Below, one piece after another: positions 41,659 to 50,289 of a DNA stretch of 64,000 nt. Position numbers and translations under genes: made by a program. The stretch's first letter is position 1. Each line of letters starts with the position of its first letter. The notes beneath the pieces are model-generated. The model was not told the DNA's origin. It worked only from the letters and a program-made list of their open reading frames with translations, and did no database searches. Origin of the DNA: Myxococcales bacterium (GTDB lineage: Bacteria; Myxococcota_A; Polyangia; Palsa-1104; JAEUJZ01); contig JAEUKB010000064.1 in assembly GCA_016794365.1 (NCBI GenBank), positions 62,001 through 126,000 of the forward strand, given 5' to 3'.

Positions 41659-43581
41659 TTAGCGCGCGGTGATCAGCAGGCGCTGGCGGGAAAAGAACGC
41701 TCGCAGGTGCGCGCGATACGTGGCCACTTGCTGCGGGTGCTGGCGGGATAGGTCGTGCTGCTCGTCGGGATCGTGGACCAGATCAAAGAGCTGGGCGCGG
41801 TCGTTGTCTGGCTCATCGATGAACTTCCACGGGCCATGCCGGAGCCCGACTTGTTCGACGGCGTGGTCGATCAGAAAGCGCGGCACCGCATCAGGACTGC
41901 GAGGCCGCAGCAGGGACTGTCCTTGATAGGCGCTGGGAATCGGCAGGCCGGTCAGGTCCAAGAGGGTGGGGGCGACATCCAGCAGGCTGGCCGGAGCGCT
42001 GGGCTGGGGCCTCCGCTGGGCTTTTTCCGGCTGATCGGTCCAGCCAGGCAGGTGTAGCCACAGCGGAACCCGGACGTTTTCTTCGTACAGGTGCAAGGTG
42101 TGACCGAAGTTTCCTTCGTGCTGTAAGAACGCCTCGCCGTGGTCTGCGGACACGACCAGGAGCAGTCGCGACAGGCGGCCCCGCTGCCGGAGCCCATCGA
42201 GCAGCGTCCCGATCGCCGCATCGCCCAGATGCAGGTCGTTTTGATAAGCGCCCAGCTCGGTGTTTTCTGCAAAGGGCTTGGGACGCTGCGCGGGGCCGGG
42301 GGAGTGATAGGGATGATGCCCGGCGATCGGCAGGTACATCACAAAGGTGCGGTCGGTCGGGGACAGGGAGTCAAAGTAGCGCAGCACACGCTGGACGGTG
42401 GACGCTTCATCGACGCCAAAGCTGGTGGTGTACGCGCCGCCGATGGCACCGGCATCTTCGGCTACGGAAAAGCCGCGCTCTGCAACGATCCCGTCCATGC
42501 CCAGGTACAGAAACCAGCCAGAGTGAAACATCGCGGTGCGGTAGCCTGCTTGCTGAAAGCGGCTGCCGATGCTCGGGCAGGGCAGCTTGCGGTGGGTGTA
42601 GCGGGCGGCAGTGGTGTGCGCCGCTGGGTTCATCGAGCAGAGCGTGGCAAACAGTCCCTTGATGCTCTCTGGATAGGCGGCATAGACAGACTCAAACTGG
42701 ACGCTGCGGGCGGCCAGCGCGGTCAGGTTCGGCATCGGATCGGCGGGTGCGCCGTAGGGACGCAGCGAGCGGGCGGCGGTGGACTCCAGCACGATCCACA
42801 GCACATCGCGACCTTGCGCTGCCCCAATCAGACCGCCCAGGCCGCCTTCACCAGCGGGCGCTGATGGCTGGGCAAGCGGTGGCAGGGGCGGCAGCTCGAT
42901 GGACGCTGCCACGCCGTGCGCGGACCGCTGCTGGAGCGTGGTGTGGATGAGCAGCAACAGCGGGCTTCGCGACAGGCCGCGCAGGGGCACTTGGGCGCGG
43001 ACCCCAAGGCCCAAAAGGACCCAGGTGAGCCACAGCCCGACGAGCAGCCAAAGGATGAGCGGGCGCGGCGTGGCGATGCCCCGGATGGATCGGAGCAGCA
43101 GCGGGCTGGCGATGGCCAACAGCAGCACCGAAAGGCAGCCCAGGACGTTGCCGCGCGTTACGTAGATGGCCAGCGAGTCGGCGAGCGCGGTGTCCGCCGC
43201 TTGCAAGATCGGGAAGGTCAGCGGTGTCCCAAACATCCGCATGACCGGGACATTGCAGGCCAGATACAGGCACAGCGCTGCGTACAGCAGATACGACACC
43301 ACGCGCTGGCGACCCCGCAGCAAGCCTTGCAGCAGCAGATCGAGCAGGACGAACAGCCCGGCGCAGAGCAGATCTTCGGCCCACAGCGCAAGCCAGGTCA
43401 GCGGCCCCGAGCTAATGCTGCTGCCATCGCTCGCGCGCAGCAGCAGGACCACCAGCTTGCAGCCCATCAGGGTGATGAGCAGCGCCAGTCCGCGTGGCAG
43501 CCCAGTCCAGGGCGGATGCGGTGCGCGGGACGGCCTGGGCGCAGATGCTGGCACGGTCGCTGGGGGCAGCGCGGGATTCAC
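41659..43581 (-). CDS. LtaS-like membrane-anchored alkaline phosphatase superfamily protein
   Basis: A 640-residue protein with about five N-terminal helices and an extracytoplasmic sulfatase/LtaS-type domain from about residue 265. Seen motifs are DVLWIVLESTAARSLRPYG (metal-binding acid and nucleophile Thr or Ser region), NLTALAARSVQFESVYA, SIKGLFATLCSMNP and VVSADHGEAFLQHEGNFGH. Relatives transfer glycerol phosphate or phosphoethanolamine to envelope glycans, or cleave sulfate esters; the substrate here is not known. The start is GTG at 43581 with a strong GGAGGGGG Shine-Dalgarno. It follows a small lipoprotein gene on the same strand across a repeat, and converges on psd. Confidence 0.88.
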   Translation of the reverse strand: MNPALPPATVPASAPRPSRAPHPPWTGLPRGLALLITLMGCKLVVLLLRASDGSSISSGPLTWLALWAEDLLCAGLFVLLDLLLQGLLRGRQRVVSYLLYAALCLYLACNVPVMRMFGTPLTFPILQAADTALADSLAIYVTRGNVLGCLSVLLLAIASPLLLRSIRGIATPRPLILWLLVGLWLTWVLLGLGVRAQVPLRGLSRSPLLLLIHTTLQQRSAHGVAASIELPPLPPLAQPSAPAGEGGLGGLIGAAQGRDVLWIVLESTAARSLRPYGAPADPMPNLTALAARSVQFESVYAAYPESIKGLFATLCSMNPAAHTTAARYTHRKLPCPSIGSRFQQAGYRTAMFHSGWFLYLGMDGIVAERGFSVAEDAGAIGGAYTTSFGVDEASTVQRVLRYFDSLSPTDRTFVMYLPIAGHHPYHSPGPAQRPKPFAENTELGAYQNDLHLGDAAIGTLLDGLRQRGRLSRLLLVVSADHGEAFLQHEGNFGHTLHLYEENVRVPLWLHLPGWTDQPEKAQRRPQPSAPASLLDVAPTLLDLTGLPIPSAYQGQSLLRPRSPDAVPRFLIDHAVEQVGLRHGPWKFIDEPDNDRAQLFDLVHDPDEQHDLSRQHPQQVATYRAHLRAFFSRQRLLITAR

Positions 43582-43620
43582 GCCCCCTCCATATCACGTC
43601 ACCTGCGTGCGCGCTTCCGG

Positions 43621-43728
43621 CATCACAGCGAGCAGCGGCATCACAGCGAGCAGCGGCATCACAGCGAGCAGCGGTATCACAGCGAGCAGCGGCATCACAG
43701 CGAGCAGCGGCATCACAGCGAGCAGCGA
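43621..43728. repeat. Six 18-bp tandem repeats
   Basis: (C/T)ATCACAGCGAGCAGCGG repeats six times without spacers from 43621; unit 4 begins with T, and the last unit ends CGA. The array fills most of the gap between the small lipoprotein gene and the LtaS-like gene, ending about 40 bases before the latter's start. Confidence 0.93.
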
Positions 43729-43739
43729 CACCCGACAGT

Positions 43740-44102
43740 CTACCGACCCCCGGAGTAAAACAGGATCAGATCGACCAGATCGGGCAGCTCTGCGGGCAGG
43801 GTCTGCTCGGCGCGATACAGGGCCGCAAGCCCGGCAGACTCTGCACGCGCGGTCAGCACCGCTTCAGGATAGGCGTCAGAAACGGTGATGCGGTTTCCAT
43901 CGGGCAGCTGGCTACAGCGACCGCTGAGCGCTGTGGCTCCGGGCAGCGACACCACGACCCGAACCACGCCAGCATCCACGCAAGAGCGTCCATCGGCCAG
44001 GCTCCAGTGTACCGAGATGGTCTTGGTCGGCGGCTGACAGGCGGAAGCGACGAGCGCCAGAGCAGCCAGGTGACGGGGGCGGAGACTGGGGATGGACCAC
44101 AT
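43740..44102 (-). CDS. Small lipoprotein
   Basis: A 120-residue protein with a signal peptide and lipobox (LVASAC), then a single small beta-rich domain (TISVHWSLADGRSCVDAGVVRV, split by a turn) with one Cys pair (Cys in GRSCVDAG and GRCSQLPDG). Short proteins of this form, beginning after the lipobox with a strand-rich domain and a GxSCxxAG motif, are seen in myxobacteria without assigned function. It is upstream of, and on the same strand as, the LtaS-like gene, separated by the 18-bp repeat array. Confidence 0.72.
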   Translation of the reverse strand: MWSIPSLRPRHLAALALVASACQPPTKTISVHWSLADGRSCVDAGVVRVVVSLPGATALSGRCSQLPDGNRITVSDAYPEAVLTARAESAGLAALYRAEQTLPAELPDLVDLILFYSGGR

Positions 44103-44195
44103 GGCCGCAGCCTAGCAGATGGTGAAGTGCGACGGCCTGTGTCCAGACGGACGGATGCAGCGCTGCGGATGGGCGTCTGTGCTTCTGCGCTGCGG

Positions 44196-44241
44196 GGGGC
44201 CCGCTCTGGCGCTGGCTCTTTGGGGCCCGCTCTGGCTCTTT
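44196..44241. repeat. Two-copy imperfect direct repeat
   Basis: GGGGCCCGCTCTGG is followed by GCTCTTT in both copies (44196-44221 and 44222-44241), the first with six extra bases (CGCTGG). It lies just beyond the 3' end of pfkA. Confidence 0.75.
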
Positions 44242-44250
44242 GGGGGACCG

Positions 44251-45333
44251 CTACAGCCCGAGCACGCCGGACATCTCGCTCATCATCTTGACGCGCCACT
44301 TGGTGACTGGGCTTGTGCCGTCGAGCAGCGCCTTGGTTTCGGCCAGCACCTGCGCGAGCGGATAGCGGTAGACGGACGGATCTTCGGTCGGCAGGCCCGA
44401 CTGGGTAGCCTTTTGCCAGCCCACCATCTGATCGCGCTCTCCGCGCAGCAGCGCCGCCACGGCAGCACGACCGAGCCGCGCCGCCACCATGCGATCTTGA
44501 AACGAAGGCCGCCCGCCCCGCACCAAGTGACCGAGCACGGTGGCGCGAATCTCAACGCCAGGTAGGACTGGGCTCAGCGTCTCTTCTACGCGACGGACCA
44601 GCCGTGTACAGGGAATGTCCACCCCTTCGGCTTTGAGGATGAGCACGCGGCGCTTGCCGACCTCGGAGTCAAACGCTGCGCGGATGGCTTTGGAAACGGT
44701 CGAGACGATGTCCTCTTCGCTGCCCGCTTGCTCACGGAACAACACCGCGTCGGCCCCGGCTGCAATCGCACTGGCCATGGCCAGGTAGCCAGAGTGTCGC
44801 CCCATGACCTCGACGACGAAGGCGCGACGGTGGGAGATCGCGGTGTCGCAGATGCGGTCGCAGGACTCGACGATGGTGTTGAGCGCGGTATCAACCCCGA
44901 TGGCGGTCGCTGTACAGCCGATGTCGTTGTCGATGGAGGCGGGAATGCCGAGGATCGGTAGCTCGCACTCTTTTGACAGCAGGTGCGCGCCGGTCAGTGA
45001 GCCATCGCCACCGACGACGATCAGGCCAGCGGCATCGTGCAGACGAGCGATGGCCTCGCGGCGTCCTTCGACCGTGCGGAAGCGGGCCGAGCGCGCCGAT
45101 CCAATCAGCGTTCCACCGAGCGATCCGGCGCTGTCTAGCTCTGGGATGACGGCCAGGCCACTCTCGCCTGGCTGCGTCAGATCCTTCCACTTGCCGTCCA
45201 TCAAGCCGTCGTAGCCATCGAGTACGCCGACCGTGCGGACACCGGCTGCGGCGGCCACCTTGGCCACGGCTCGCACCGCCGCGTTCATACCGGGCGCATC
45301 GCCCCCTGAAGTCAGGATGAAGATGGTCTTCAT
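44251..45333 (-). CDS. pfkA: ATP-dependent 6-phosphofructokinase
   Basis: A 360-residue PFK phosphorylating fructose 6-phosphate. Motifs: TSGGDAPGMNAAVRA at the N-terminus, GGDGS at 108-112 (the Gly typical of ATP rather than pyrophosphate use), PASIDNDI at 132-138 with the catalytic Asp, and MGRHSGYLA. The usual Thr of the catalytic TIDND loop is Ser here. It is slightly longer than the 320-residue bacterial enzymes, with a C-terminal extension like those of the group III or long type. The gene stands alone. With eno it supports glycolysis. Confidence 0.95.
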   Translation of the reverse strand: MKTIFILTSGGDAPGMNAAVRAVAKVAAAAGVRTVGVLDGYDGLMDGKWKDLTQPGESGLAVIPELDSAGSLGGTLIGSARSARFRTVEGRREAIARLHDAAGLIVVGGDGSLTGAHLLSKECELPILGIPASIDNDIGCTATAIGVDTALNTIVESCDRICDTAISHRRAFVVEVMGRHSGYLAMASAIAAGADAVLFREQAGSEEDIVSTVSKAIRAAFDSEVGKRRVLILKAEGVDIPCTRLVRRVEETLSPVLPGVEIRATVLGHLVRGGRPSFQDRMVAARLGRAAVAALLRGERDQMVGWQKATQSGLPTEDPSVYRYPLAQVLAETKALLDGTSPVTKWRVKMMSEMSGVLGL

Positions 45334-45401
45334 AAAGCCCCCTACGGCCAGCGTATCGCGTTTTTTGGGCAGCGGGTCGGACTACGGGTGGAAACTGCTC
45401 C

Positions 45402-45407
45402 TATACT
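45402..45407 (+). promoter_or_regulatory. Candidate -10 box for trmFO
   Basis: TATACT ends 7 bases before GTG 45415 and 10 bases before ATG 45418. No Shine-Dalgarno lies between, so the mRNA would have almost no leader. The -35 region (near 45379) is weak. Confidence 0.4.
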
Positions 45408-45417
45408 GCGCGCCGTG

Positions 45418-46854
45418 ATGGACCCGTTTGTTCCCGAAGTCACGGTAATTGGTGGCGGCCTGGCAGGCTGTGAGGCCGCCTGGCAGCTTGCCGAGAGAGG
45501 CCACCGAGTAGATCTGCTGGAGATGAAGCCAGCGCGGCTTTCGCCTGCGCACATGACACCGCTGCTCGGGGAGCTGGTGTGTAGTAACTCCCTGCGCAGC
45601 GATGATCCCGAGACCCCAGCGGGCCTGCTCAAGGCAGAGCTTCGCGCCGCCCGCTCGCTTATCATTGCTTGTGCTGACGAGGCGCGGGTTGCAGCAGGCG
45701 ATGCCTTGGCGGTCGATCGGCTCCAGTTTTCACGACGAGTCACCGCGCGCATCGTCAGCCACCCAAACATTCGCTTGCGCCGCCAGCTCTGTGACGAGCT
45801 GCCAAGTGGGCCCTGCATCCTGGCAGGAGGTCCGCTGGTCGAAGGCGGGGCCGCCCGCACTCTCCGTCGCTTGTGTGGCGACCGTCTGTACTTTTACGAC
45901 GCCATCGCGCCGATCGTCGAGGCAGACAGCATTGACTACGACCTGTGCTTTCGGGGCTCGCGCTATCACCAGGGCGAAGAAGGCGACTACCTAAACTGTC
46001 CCCTGTCCCACGCGGAGTATCAGGCCTTTGTGGCGGAGCTGCTGGCTGGTCGCAAGGTCACGCCGCATCGCTTCGAGGAGCCGCGCTACTTTGAGGGCTG
46101 CTTACCCGTCGAGGTGATGGCAGAGCGCGGTCCCGACACGCTGGCCTTTGGTCCCATGAAGCCGGTGGGACTGATCGATCCGCGCAAGCCGAGTGAGCCG
46201 CCCTATGCCGTCGTGCAGCTGCGCGCTGAAAACCGCTATCACACCGCCTACAACTTGGTCGGGTTTCAGACGCGGCTGGCCTATCCTGAGCAGAAGCGGA
46301 TCTTTGCGCTGATCCCGGCGCTGCACCGCGCAGAGTTTGTCCGCTACGGATCGATTCATCGCAACAGCTACGTCGAAGGGCACAAGGTGCTGGATGCGTC
46401 GCTGGCGCTACGGGCGGCTCCGCACATTCACTTGGCAGGGCAGATCACGGGCGTCGAAGGCTACATCGAGTCCACCGCGATGGGGCTCTTGGCCGGGGTG
46501 TTTCTGCATGACAAGCTGACGGGGCGACCGCTGTCTTTGCCGCCGCAGACCATGGCGATGGGCGGGCTGTATCACCACGTTGTAACCCCGCGTGAGCGGG
46601 GCGAAAAGTACGTGCCGATGAACATCAACTTCGGGCTGCTGCCGCCGTTTGAGGGCAAAGCCGCCAAGCGCGCGGGCAAGCGGGGACGGCGGGCGCTGCA
46701 TGCCGAGCGCGCACGCGAGCAGCTTCCGGCCTGGCTTCAGCAGATCGGTGTGACCGCAGATGTGACAGCGGACGTATCGGCAAATGGTTCGGGGCTGTTA
46801 CTGCGAGACGCGGAGCAGGATGGCGGTGGTGTTGTCAACGCCGCCGAAGCTTAG
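45418..46854 (+). CDS. trmFO: Folate-dependent tRNA (uracil-54-C5)-methyltransferase
   Basis: A 478-residue flavoprotein that makes ribothymidine-54 in the tRNA T-loop using methylenetetrahydrofolate and FADH2. FAD binding is at VTVIGGGLAGCEAAWQLAERG; LVCSNSLRSDDPE, GPLVEGGAARTLRRL, YLNCPLSHAEY, the Cys-containing FEGCLPVEVMAERGPDTL and ITGVEGYIESTAMGLLAG are family signatures. The ATG at 45418 is chosen; GTG at 45415 and 45388 are possible. The last 19 codons overlap the convergent phosphatase gene by 57 bases and are not conserved in the family, so they may be an extension made by loss of an earlier stop. Confidence 0.94.
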   Translation: MDPFVPEVTVIGGGLAGCEAAWQLAERGHRVDLLEMKPARLSPAHMTPLLGELVCSNSLRSDDPETPAGLLKAELRAARSLIIACADEARVAAGDALAVDRLQFSRRVTARIVSHPNIRLRRQLCDELPSGPCILAGGPLVEGGAARTLRRLCGDRLYFYDAIAPIVEADSIDYDLCFRGSRYHQGEEGDYLNCPLSHAEYQAFVAELLAGRKVTPHRFEEPRYFEGCLPVEVMAERGPDTLAFGPMKPVGLIDPRKPSEPPYAVVQLRAENRYHTAYNLVGFQTRLAYPEQKRIFALIPALHRAEFVRYGSIHRNSYVEGHKVLDASLALRAAPHIHLAGQITGVEGYIESTAMGLLAGVFLHDKLTGRPLSLPPQTMAMGGLYHHVVTPRERGEKYVPMNINFGLLPPFEGKAAKRAGKRGRRALHAERAREQLPAWLQQIGVTADVTADVSANGSGLLLRDAEQDGGGVVNAAEA

Positions 46855-47535
46855 CGCGGCCCGGATCAGCGCGTCGCACGACTCATCGAGCGTCGGTGCA
46901 GTGGCTGCTTCGGACATGACCTCTCGCAGGATCCAGTCATCGACCATATCGGTCAGGCCGTCGCAGCACAGCAGGTAGACATCGCCAAGCTGCATGTTGA
47001 CGACTTGGTGCTCGACCTCGACCGCTTCGTGTAAGCCGACGGCGCGGACGATGACGTTGTCGCTGGGCGGGCCGTAGCGACGGGCCAGCTCTGGGTTGTC
47101 CTCGTACAGGTTCACCAGCGAGTGATCGCGGGTGACTTGGATCAGCTCTCCCGAGCTATAGACCAAGCGGTAGATTCGGCTGTCGCCAACGTGGCAGACT
47201 TGGAGGACATCCCCTTGCTGGCGAATTCCTACCACCGTCGTGCCCATGTTGTGCAGCGTCGGATCTTGGCGTGCCTGGCTGAAAATCGCGCGGTTGGCGC
47301 TCTTGATGGCCGTGACCAAGATCTCGCGATCTTCGGGCGGCGGGCGCTGCTGGCTGCGAATGACTTGATCGATGGTCCGCACAGCCAGGTTCGAGGCAAC
47401 CTGTCCACCGACGTGGCCTCCCATGCCATCGCAGACCACGAACAGCCCGATATCGGGTGCGACCAGCATGGCATCTTCGTTTTTCTCTCGGACGAGCCCT
47501 ACGTGGGTGCGGCCAGCTTGTTCAAGACGCATCAT
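46798..47535 (-). CDS. PP2C-type protein phosphatase
   Basis: A 245-residue Ser/Thr phosphatase of the Stp1/PrpC type, reversing Ser/Thr kinases such as those at 57.6-63.1 kb (an inference). Metal-binding motifs are present: RTHVGLVREKNEDA, VVCDGMGGHVGG (Asp 36), CHVGDSRIYRLV, LCCDGLTDMVDD and the final GGVDNTTAILLRV. It has no transmembrane or extra domain. The start is the ATG at 47535; the frame is open to a TTG at 47577. The C-terminal 57 bases overlap the convergent trmFO. It diverges from the radical SAM gene. Confidence 0.92.
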   Translation of the reverse strand: MMRLEQAGRTHVGLVREKNEDAMLVAPDIGLFVVCDGMGGHVGGQVASNLAVRTIDQVIRSQQRPPPEDREILVTAIKSANRAIFSQARQDPTLHNMGTTVVGIRQQGDVLQVCHVGDSRIYRLVYSSGELIQVTRDHSLVNLYEDNPELARRYGPPSDNVIVRAVGLHEAVEVEHQVVNMQLGDVYLLCCDGLTDMVDDWILREVMSEAATAPTLDESCDALIRAALSFGGVDNTTAILLRVSQ

Positions 47536-47576
47536 GAAGTATTTTCGACGATATTCCGTAAAAAGGTGCCCTGTCA

Positions 47577-48524
47577 ATGCGACGAACTTCTCTGAAGGTG
47601 CTGGGTTCCCCAGGTGACAATGTGGGGCCGCGTGGCATCACTGCGTCTGACGGAACATTGGCTATGGCTACGGCTACGGACTTGGGTGTGCTGTCGGTTC
47701 ACTTTGATGGGGGCCGCTGCCACGTTCGTTGTCCGTTCTGCTACCTGGGAGAGCGCGAAGGCACGGCCCAGAGCGGGGTGCCGGTTGCGCTGCTCAGTGA
47801 GACGCTGGCGCTCTTGCCCTATCAAGAGCTGGCGATTGCGCTGTCAGAGCCAATCGGTCCGGCGCTGGACCCACTTGGTAGGCTGACCGCCGTGGCCCAG
47901 CAGCGCGGTAAGCTGGTGACGGTGACGACCACGGTGGCTGCGGCGCTGGCCTTGCCTGCGGAGGCGTGGCAAGGCATCGGTCGGCTGAACCTGTCGGTCG
48001 ATCCGCAAAAAGGCCAGTGGCAAGCGCCGGTTGGTCAAGTGGTGCCGTCGGACCTGGCCGGAGCGCTGCGCCAGCTGCCGAGCGCGCTGGAAAAGGTGCT
48101 GATCGTGACGCTGAGCAGCGAAGACTTTGCCGAGCAGCTCTTTTCGGGGCTGTTGGCTCAGCTTGTGGCGCTGCCGGAAGTGCATCGCGTGGCGCTGTCG
48201 GGACTGAAGCCGCCACCACCGTGGTGTGACAGCAAGTTCTGGCTGCGGTCGCTGTCGCGGATTGGGGGACTGTTGCGCGAGCAGCTGGACAAGCGGCTGT
48301 TTTTGGACTGCTACGTGGCCGCGCGCATCCTGCACCTGGGCGGCTGCCCGGCTCGTCCCGATCTGTCGCCGACCAGCAAGGAAGAGTCGGTCAATGGCCG
48401 CTTGGCGTTTCGGTCCTGCGTATACCAGCCGCGCGCCGACTGGGTGGTCGAGTCAGCGAGCGCGCTGGCCGAGCAGCTCACCGACTTCGTGCCTCCTGCG
48501 CGCTGCCCGTTTCCGATCCACTAA
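47577..48524 (+). CDS. Small radical SAM-like protein
   Basis: A 315-residue protein (or 286 if the ATG at 47664 is used) that I do not recognise beyond a canonical radical SAM cluster: HFDGGRCHVRCPFCYLGERE (CX3CX2C). The rest fits a partial TIM barrel, with TLALLPYQELAIALSEPIGPALDP after the cluster, RLNLSVDPQKG in a mid strand and VHRVALSGLKPP near the end. A C-terminal region has four more Cys (GGCPAR, FRSCVYQP, PPARCPFPIH and LDCYVAAR), which might bind a second cluster. It diverges from the PP2C gene. Enzyme substrate unknown. Confidence 0.72.
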   Translation: MRRTSLKVLGSPGDNVGPRGITASDGTLAMATATDLGVLSVHFDGGRCHVRCPFCYLGEREGTAQSGVPVALLSETLALLPYQELAIALSEPIGPALDPLGRLTAVAQQRGKLVTVTTTVAAALALPAEAWQGIGRLNLSVDPQKGQWQAPVGQVVPSDLAGALRQLPSALEKVLIVTLSSEDFAEQLFSGLLAQLVALPEVHRVALSGLKPPPPWCDSKFWLRSLSRIGGLLREQLDKRLFLDCYVAARILHLGGCPARPDLSPTSKEESVNGRLAFRSCVYQPRADWVVESASALAEQLTDFVPPARCPFPIH

Positions 48525-48802
48525 GCGAAGCACGCCCAGCCAAGCCTGCTGCGGACCCCGGTTGCTGCATTGGTGGTCCTCACGTACTTGCGTACGCTCC
48601 GGTCCTCCGCTTGGCAATCGCGATTTCTCATGACGGTTTGCTAGGCGTTGCGTTCTCAGAGAGGGGGCGGCTTCCCAGGCCAATCACCGGGTGCAGGCCC
48701 AGACCAGACGCTCCGCAAGCAAGTCGCTGATCTAAACGCTTTGCACTGTCAGGTGATTGTGGTGAGATTCGTACAACGACTTACCTGTCAGGAGCGTTGC
48801 CC
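48525..48802. other. Intergenic region between radical SAM and VWA genes
   Basis: 278 bases without a gene. A GTAC-rich segment (ACGTACTTGCGTACGC, 48583-48598) could form a small hairpin. A possible promoter for the next gene is TTGCAC at 48740-48745 with GAGATT about 16 bases downstream. No tRNA or other RNA was recognised. Confidence 0.5.
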
Positions 48803-50131
48803 ATGGATTCACGACTCGCTTCGCGAAGCTTAGCTTCTGTTGCTGCCCTGTGCGCCAGCTTGTCTTTCTCCTCGATGGTGGAGGCTGCCAAGTGTCCCAA
48901 CGTACACTTTGTGCTCGATCGCTCGGGTTCGATGGGCGGCACCGTTCCCGGCGCCGGCCCCGGTGCAACGCGCTGGAGTGTTGCCAAGGCCGCCATCAAC
49001 AAGGTGGTGGAAAAGTGGGACGGACAGTTTCCGATTGGACTGTCGATCTTTCCGCCGATTGGTGGCAGTGGCTGCGGTTCTGAGTTCGTGACGCCACCGG
49101 CCTACAGCACCAAGGCCAAGATCAAGATGGCGATCGATGCCAACGGTCCCAACGGTGGAACTCCGTCGGGTAGTGCGATGCGTGACGCGCAGATGATCAA
49201 AGAGATGCGCGATCCCGAGCGGAAGCAGTACATCGTGCTCATCACGGACGGCGGTCCGGGATGTAGCGGTGAGCCCGATACGTGCAGTGGCACTGCCGGA
49301 CAGATTCGCAATGCGTTTATGGCGAGCCCCTCGATCGCGACCTTCGTCGTCGGCTTCGGTGGCGGTCTAAGCGCGAGCGAAGCGCAGTGCATGACCCAGA
49401 TGGCTGACGCCGGTGGCAAGCCTGCGATGACGCCGGAAAAGTATTACAAGGCCGACAACGACGTCGAGCTAAACGCCGCGCTTTCGACAATCTTGGAAGT
49501 GATCACGGGCGGTGGCGACGTGGGCATGGGCAGCGTCTGCGATGACACCTGCTACTCGAACGGCTGCCCGACGCCGGGTGATCTGTGCGTCAAGGGCGTC
49601 TGCAAAGCCAATCCGTGCGCCGGTCAGAGCTGCGGAGCCAAGACCGCGTACTGCTCGAGCGATGGCTCCAATCCTGGCATCTGCGTCAGCGCTTGTACCA
49701 AGCCGTGCCCCAAAGGAACGCGCTGCACGATGGGCACCTGCGCGCCGGATCCTTGTCCGTACTTCTGCGGCGCGGGCCTGGTCTGCGATGCCGCCCAGAA
49801 GCGCTGCATTCCCGATCCGCTGTGCCAGAACCTGCCGCTTGAAAAGCAGTGCAAGGGAACGAGCCGCTGCCGAGGCGGTGAGTGCGTAGACGATCCGTGC
49901 CGCTGGACGCGCTGCCCGACTGGTACGCGCTGCGTCGCTTGGGACGGTAGCTGCGAAGCGATCCCCAACGAGATGCCGACCGAACCGGAGCAGATGGATG
50001 ACTCCTTTGAGTCCGGCAACCGGGTGGCGGGTTGTAGCTCGGTGCCCGGTGGCGCGAGCACGGTGTCGCTGTCGGCTGCGGCCCTGCTGTTTGGTGCGCT
50101 GCTGCTGACCCGTCGTCGTCGTCAGAACTAA
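48803..50131 (+). CDS. Von Willebrand A domain surface protein with MYXO-CTERM-like tail
   Basis: A 442-residue exported protein. A Sec signal peptide leads into a VWA domain from residue 31, with an intact MIDAS (FVLDRSGSMGG, Asp 39; later GGTPSGSAM and LITDGGPG). Residues about 230-390 are Cys-rich repeats (CVKGVCKANPCAGQSCG; CTKPCPKGTRCTMGTCAPDPC; CRWTRCPTGTRC), like EGF or keratin-associated spacing. The end is a Cys, hydrophobic helix (SLSAAALLFGALLL) and RRRRQN, a MYXO-CTERM-like sorting signal. AGGAG precedes the ATG at 48803. It is probably a metal-dependent adhesin or surface receptor. Confidence 0.88.
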   Translation: MDSRLASRSLASVAALCASLSFSSMVEAAKCPNVHFVLDRSGSMGGTVPGAGPGATRWSVAKAAINKVVEKWDGQFPIGLSIFPPIGGSGCGSEFVTPPAYSTKAKIKMAIDANGPNGGTPSGSAMRDAQMIKEMRDPERKQYIVLITDGGPGCSGEPDTCSGTAGQIRNAFMASPSIATFVVGFGGGLSASEAQCMTQMADAGGKPAMTPEKYYKADNDVELNAALSTILEVITGGGDVGMGSVCDDTCYSNGCPTPGDLCVKGVCKANPCAGQSCGAKTAYCSSDGSNPGICVSACTKPCPKGTRCTMGTCAPDPCPYFCGAGLVCDAAQKRCIPDPLCQNLPLEKQCKGTSRCRGGECVDDPCRWTRCPTGTRCVAWDGSCEAIPNEMPTEPEQMDDSFESGNRVAGCSSVPGGASTVSLSAAALLFGALLLTRRRRQN

Positions 50132-50167
50132 GCCAACGCGCAAGCCGCGTAACTTCGGGCTTTGCAA

Positions 50168-50206
50168 AAGCGGGCGCAGCGACTCTGCTGACGGCCCGCT
50201 TTTTTC
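50168..50206 (+). terminator. Rho-independent terminator after VWA gene
   Basis: AGCGGGC (50169-50175) pairs with GCCCGCT (50194-50200), followed by six T residues. The loop is 18 bases and may fold further. It lies 38 bases after the stop codon, the clearest terminator in the window. Confidence 0.75.
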
Positions 50207-50289
50207 GTTCATCCCCTTCAAAACGACGGCAAGATAGTGGGACTTTGGGGCGCGCTGCGTCCGGCGTCCTGGGAAAGGGCCACGAGTTG

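Noticed and set aside
48525..48802. tRNA or small RNA gene in the gap before the VWA gene
   Set aside because: No cloverleaf or T-loop (GTTCGA) pattern was found; only a small GTAC-rich hairpin is visible.
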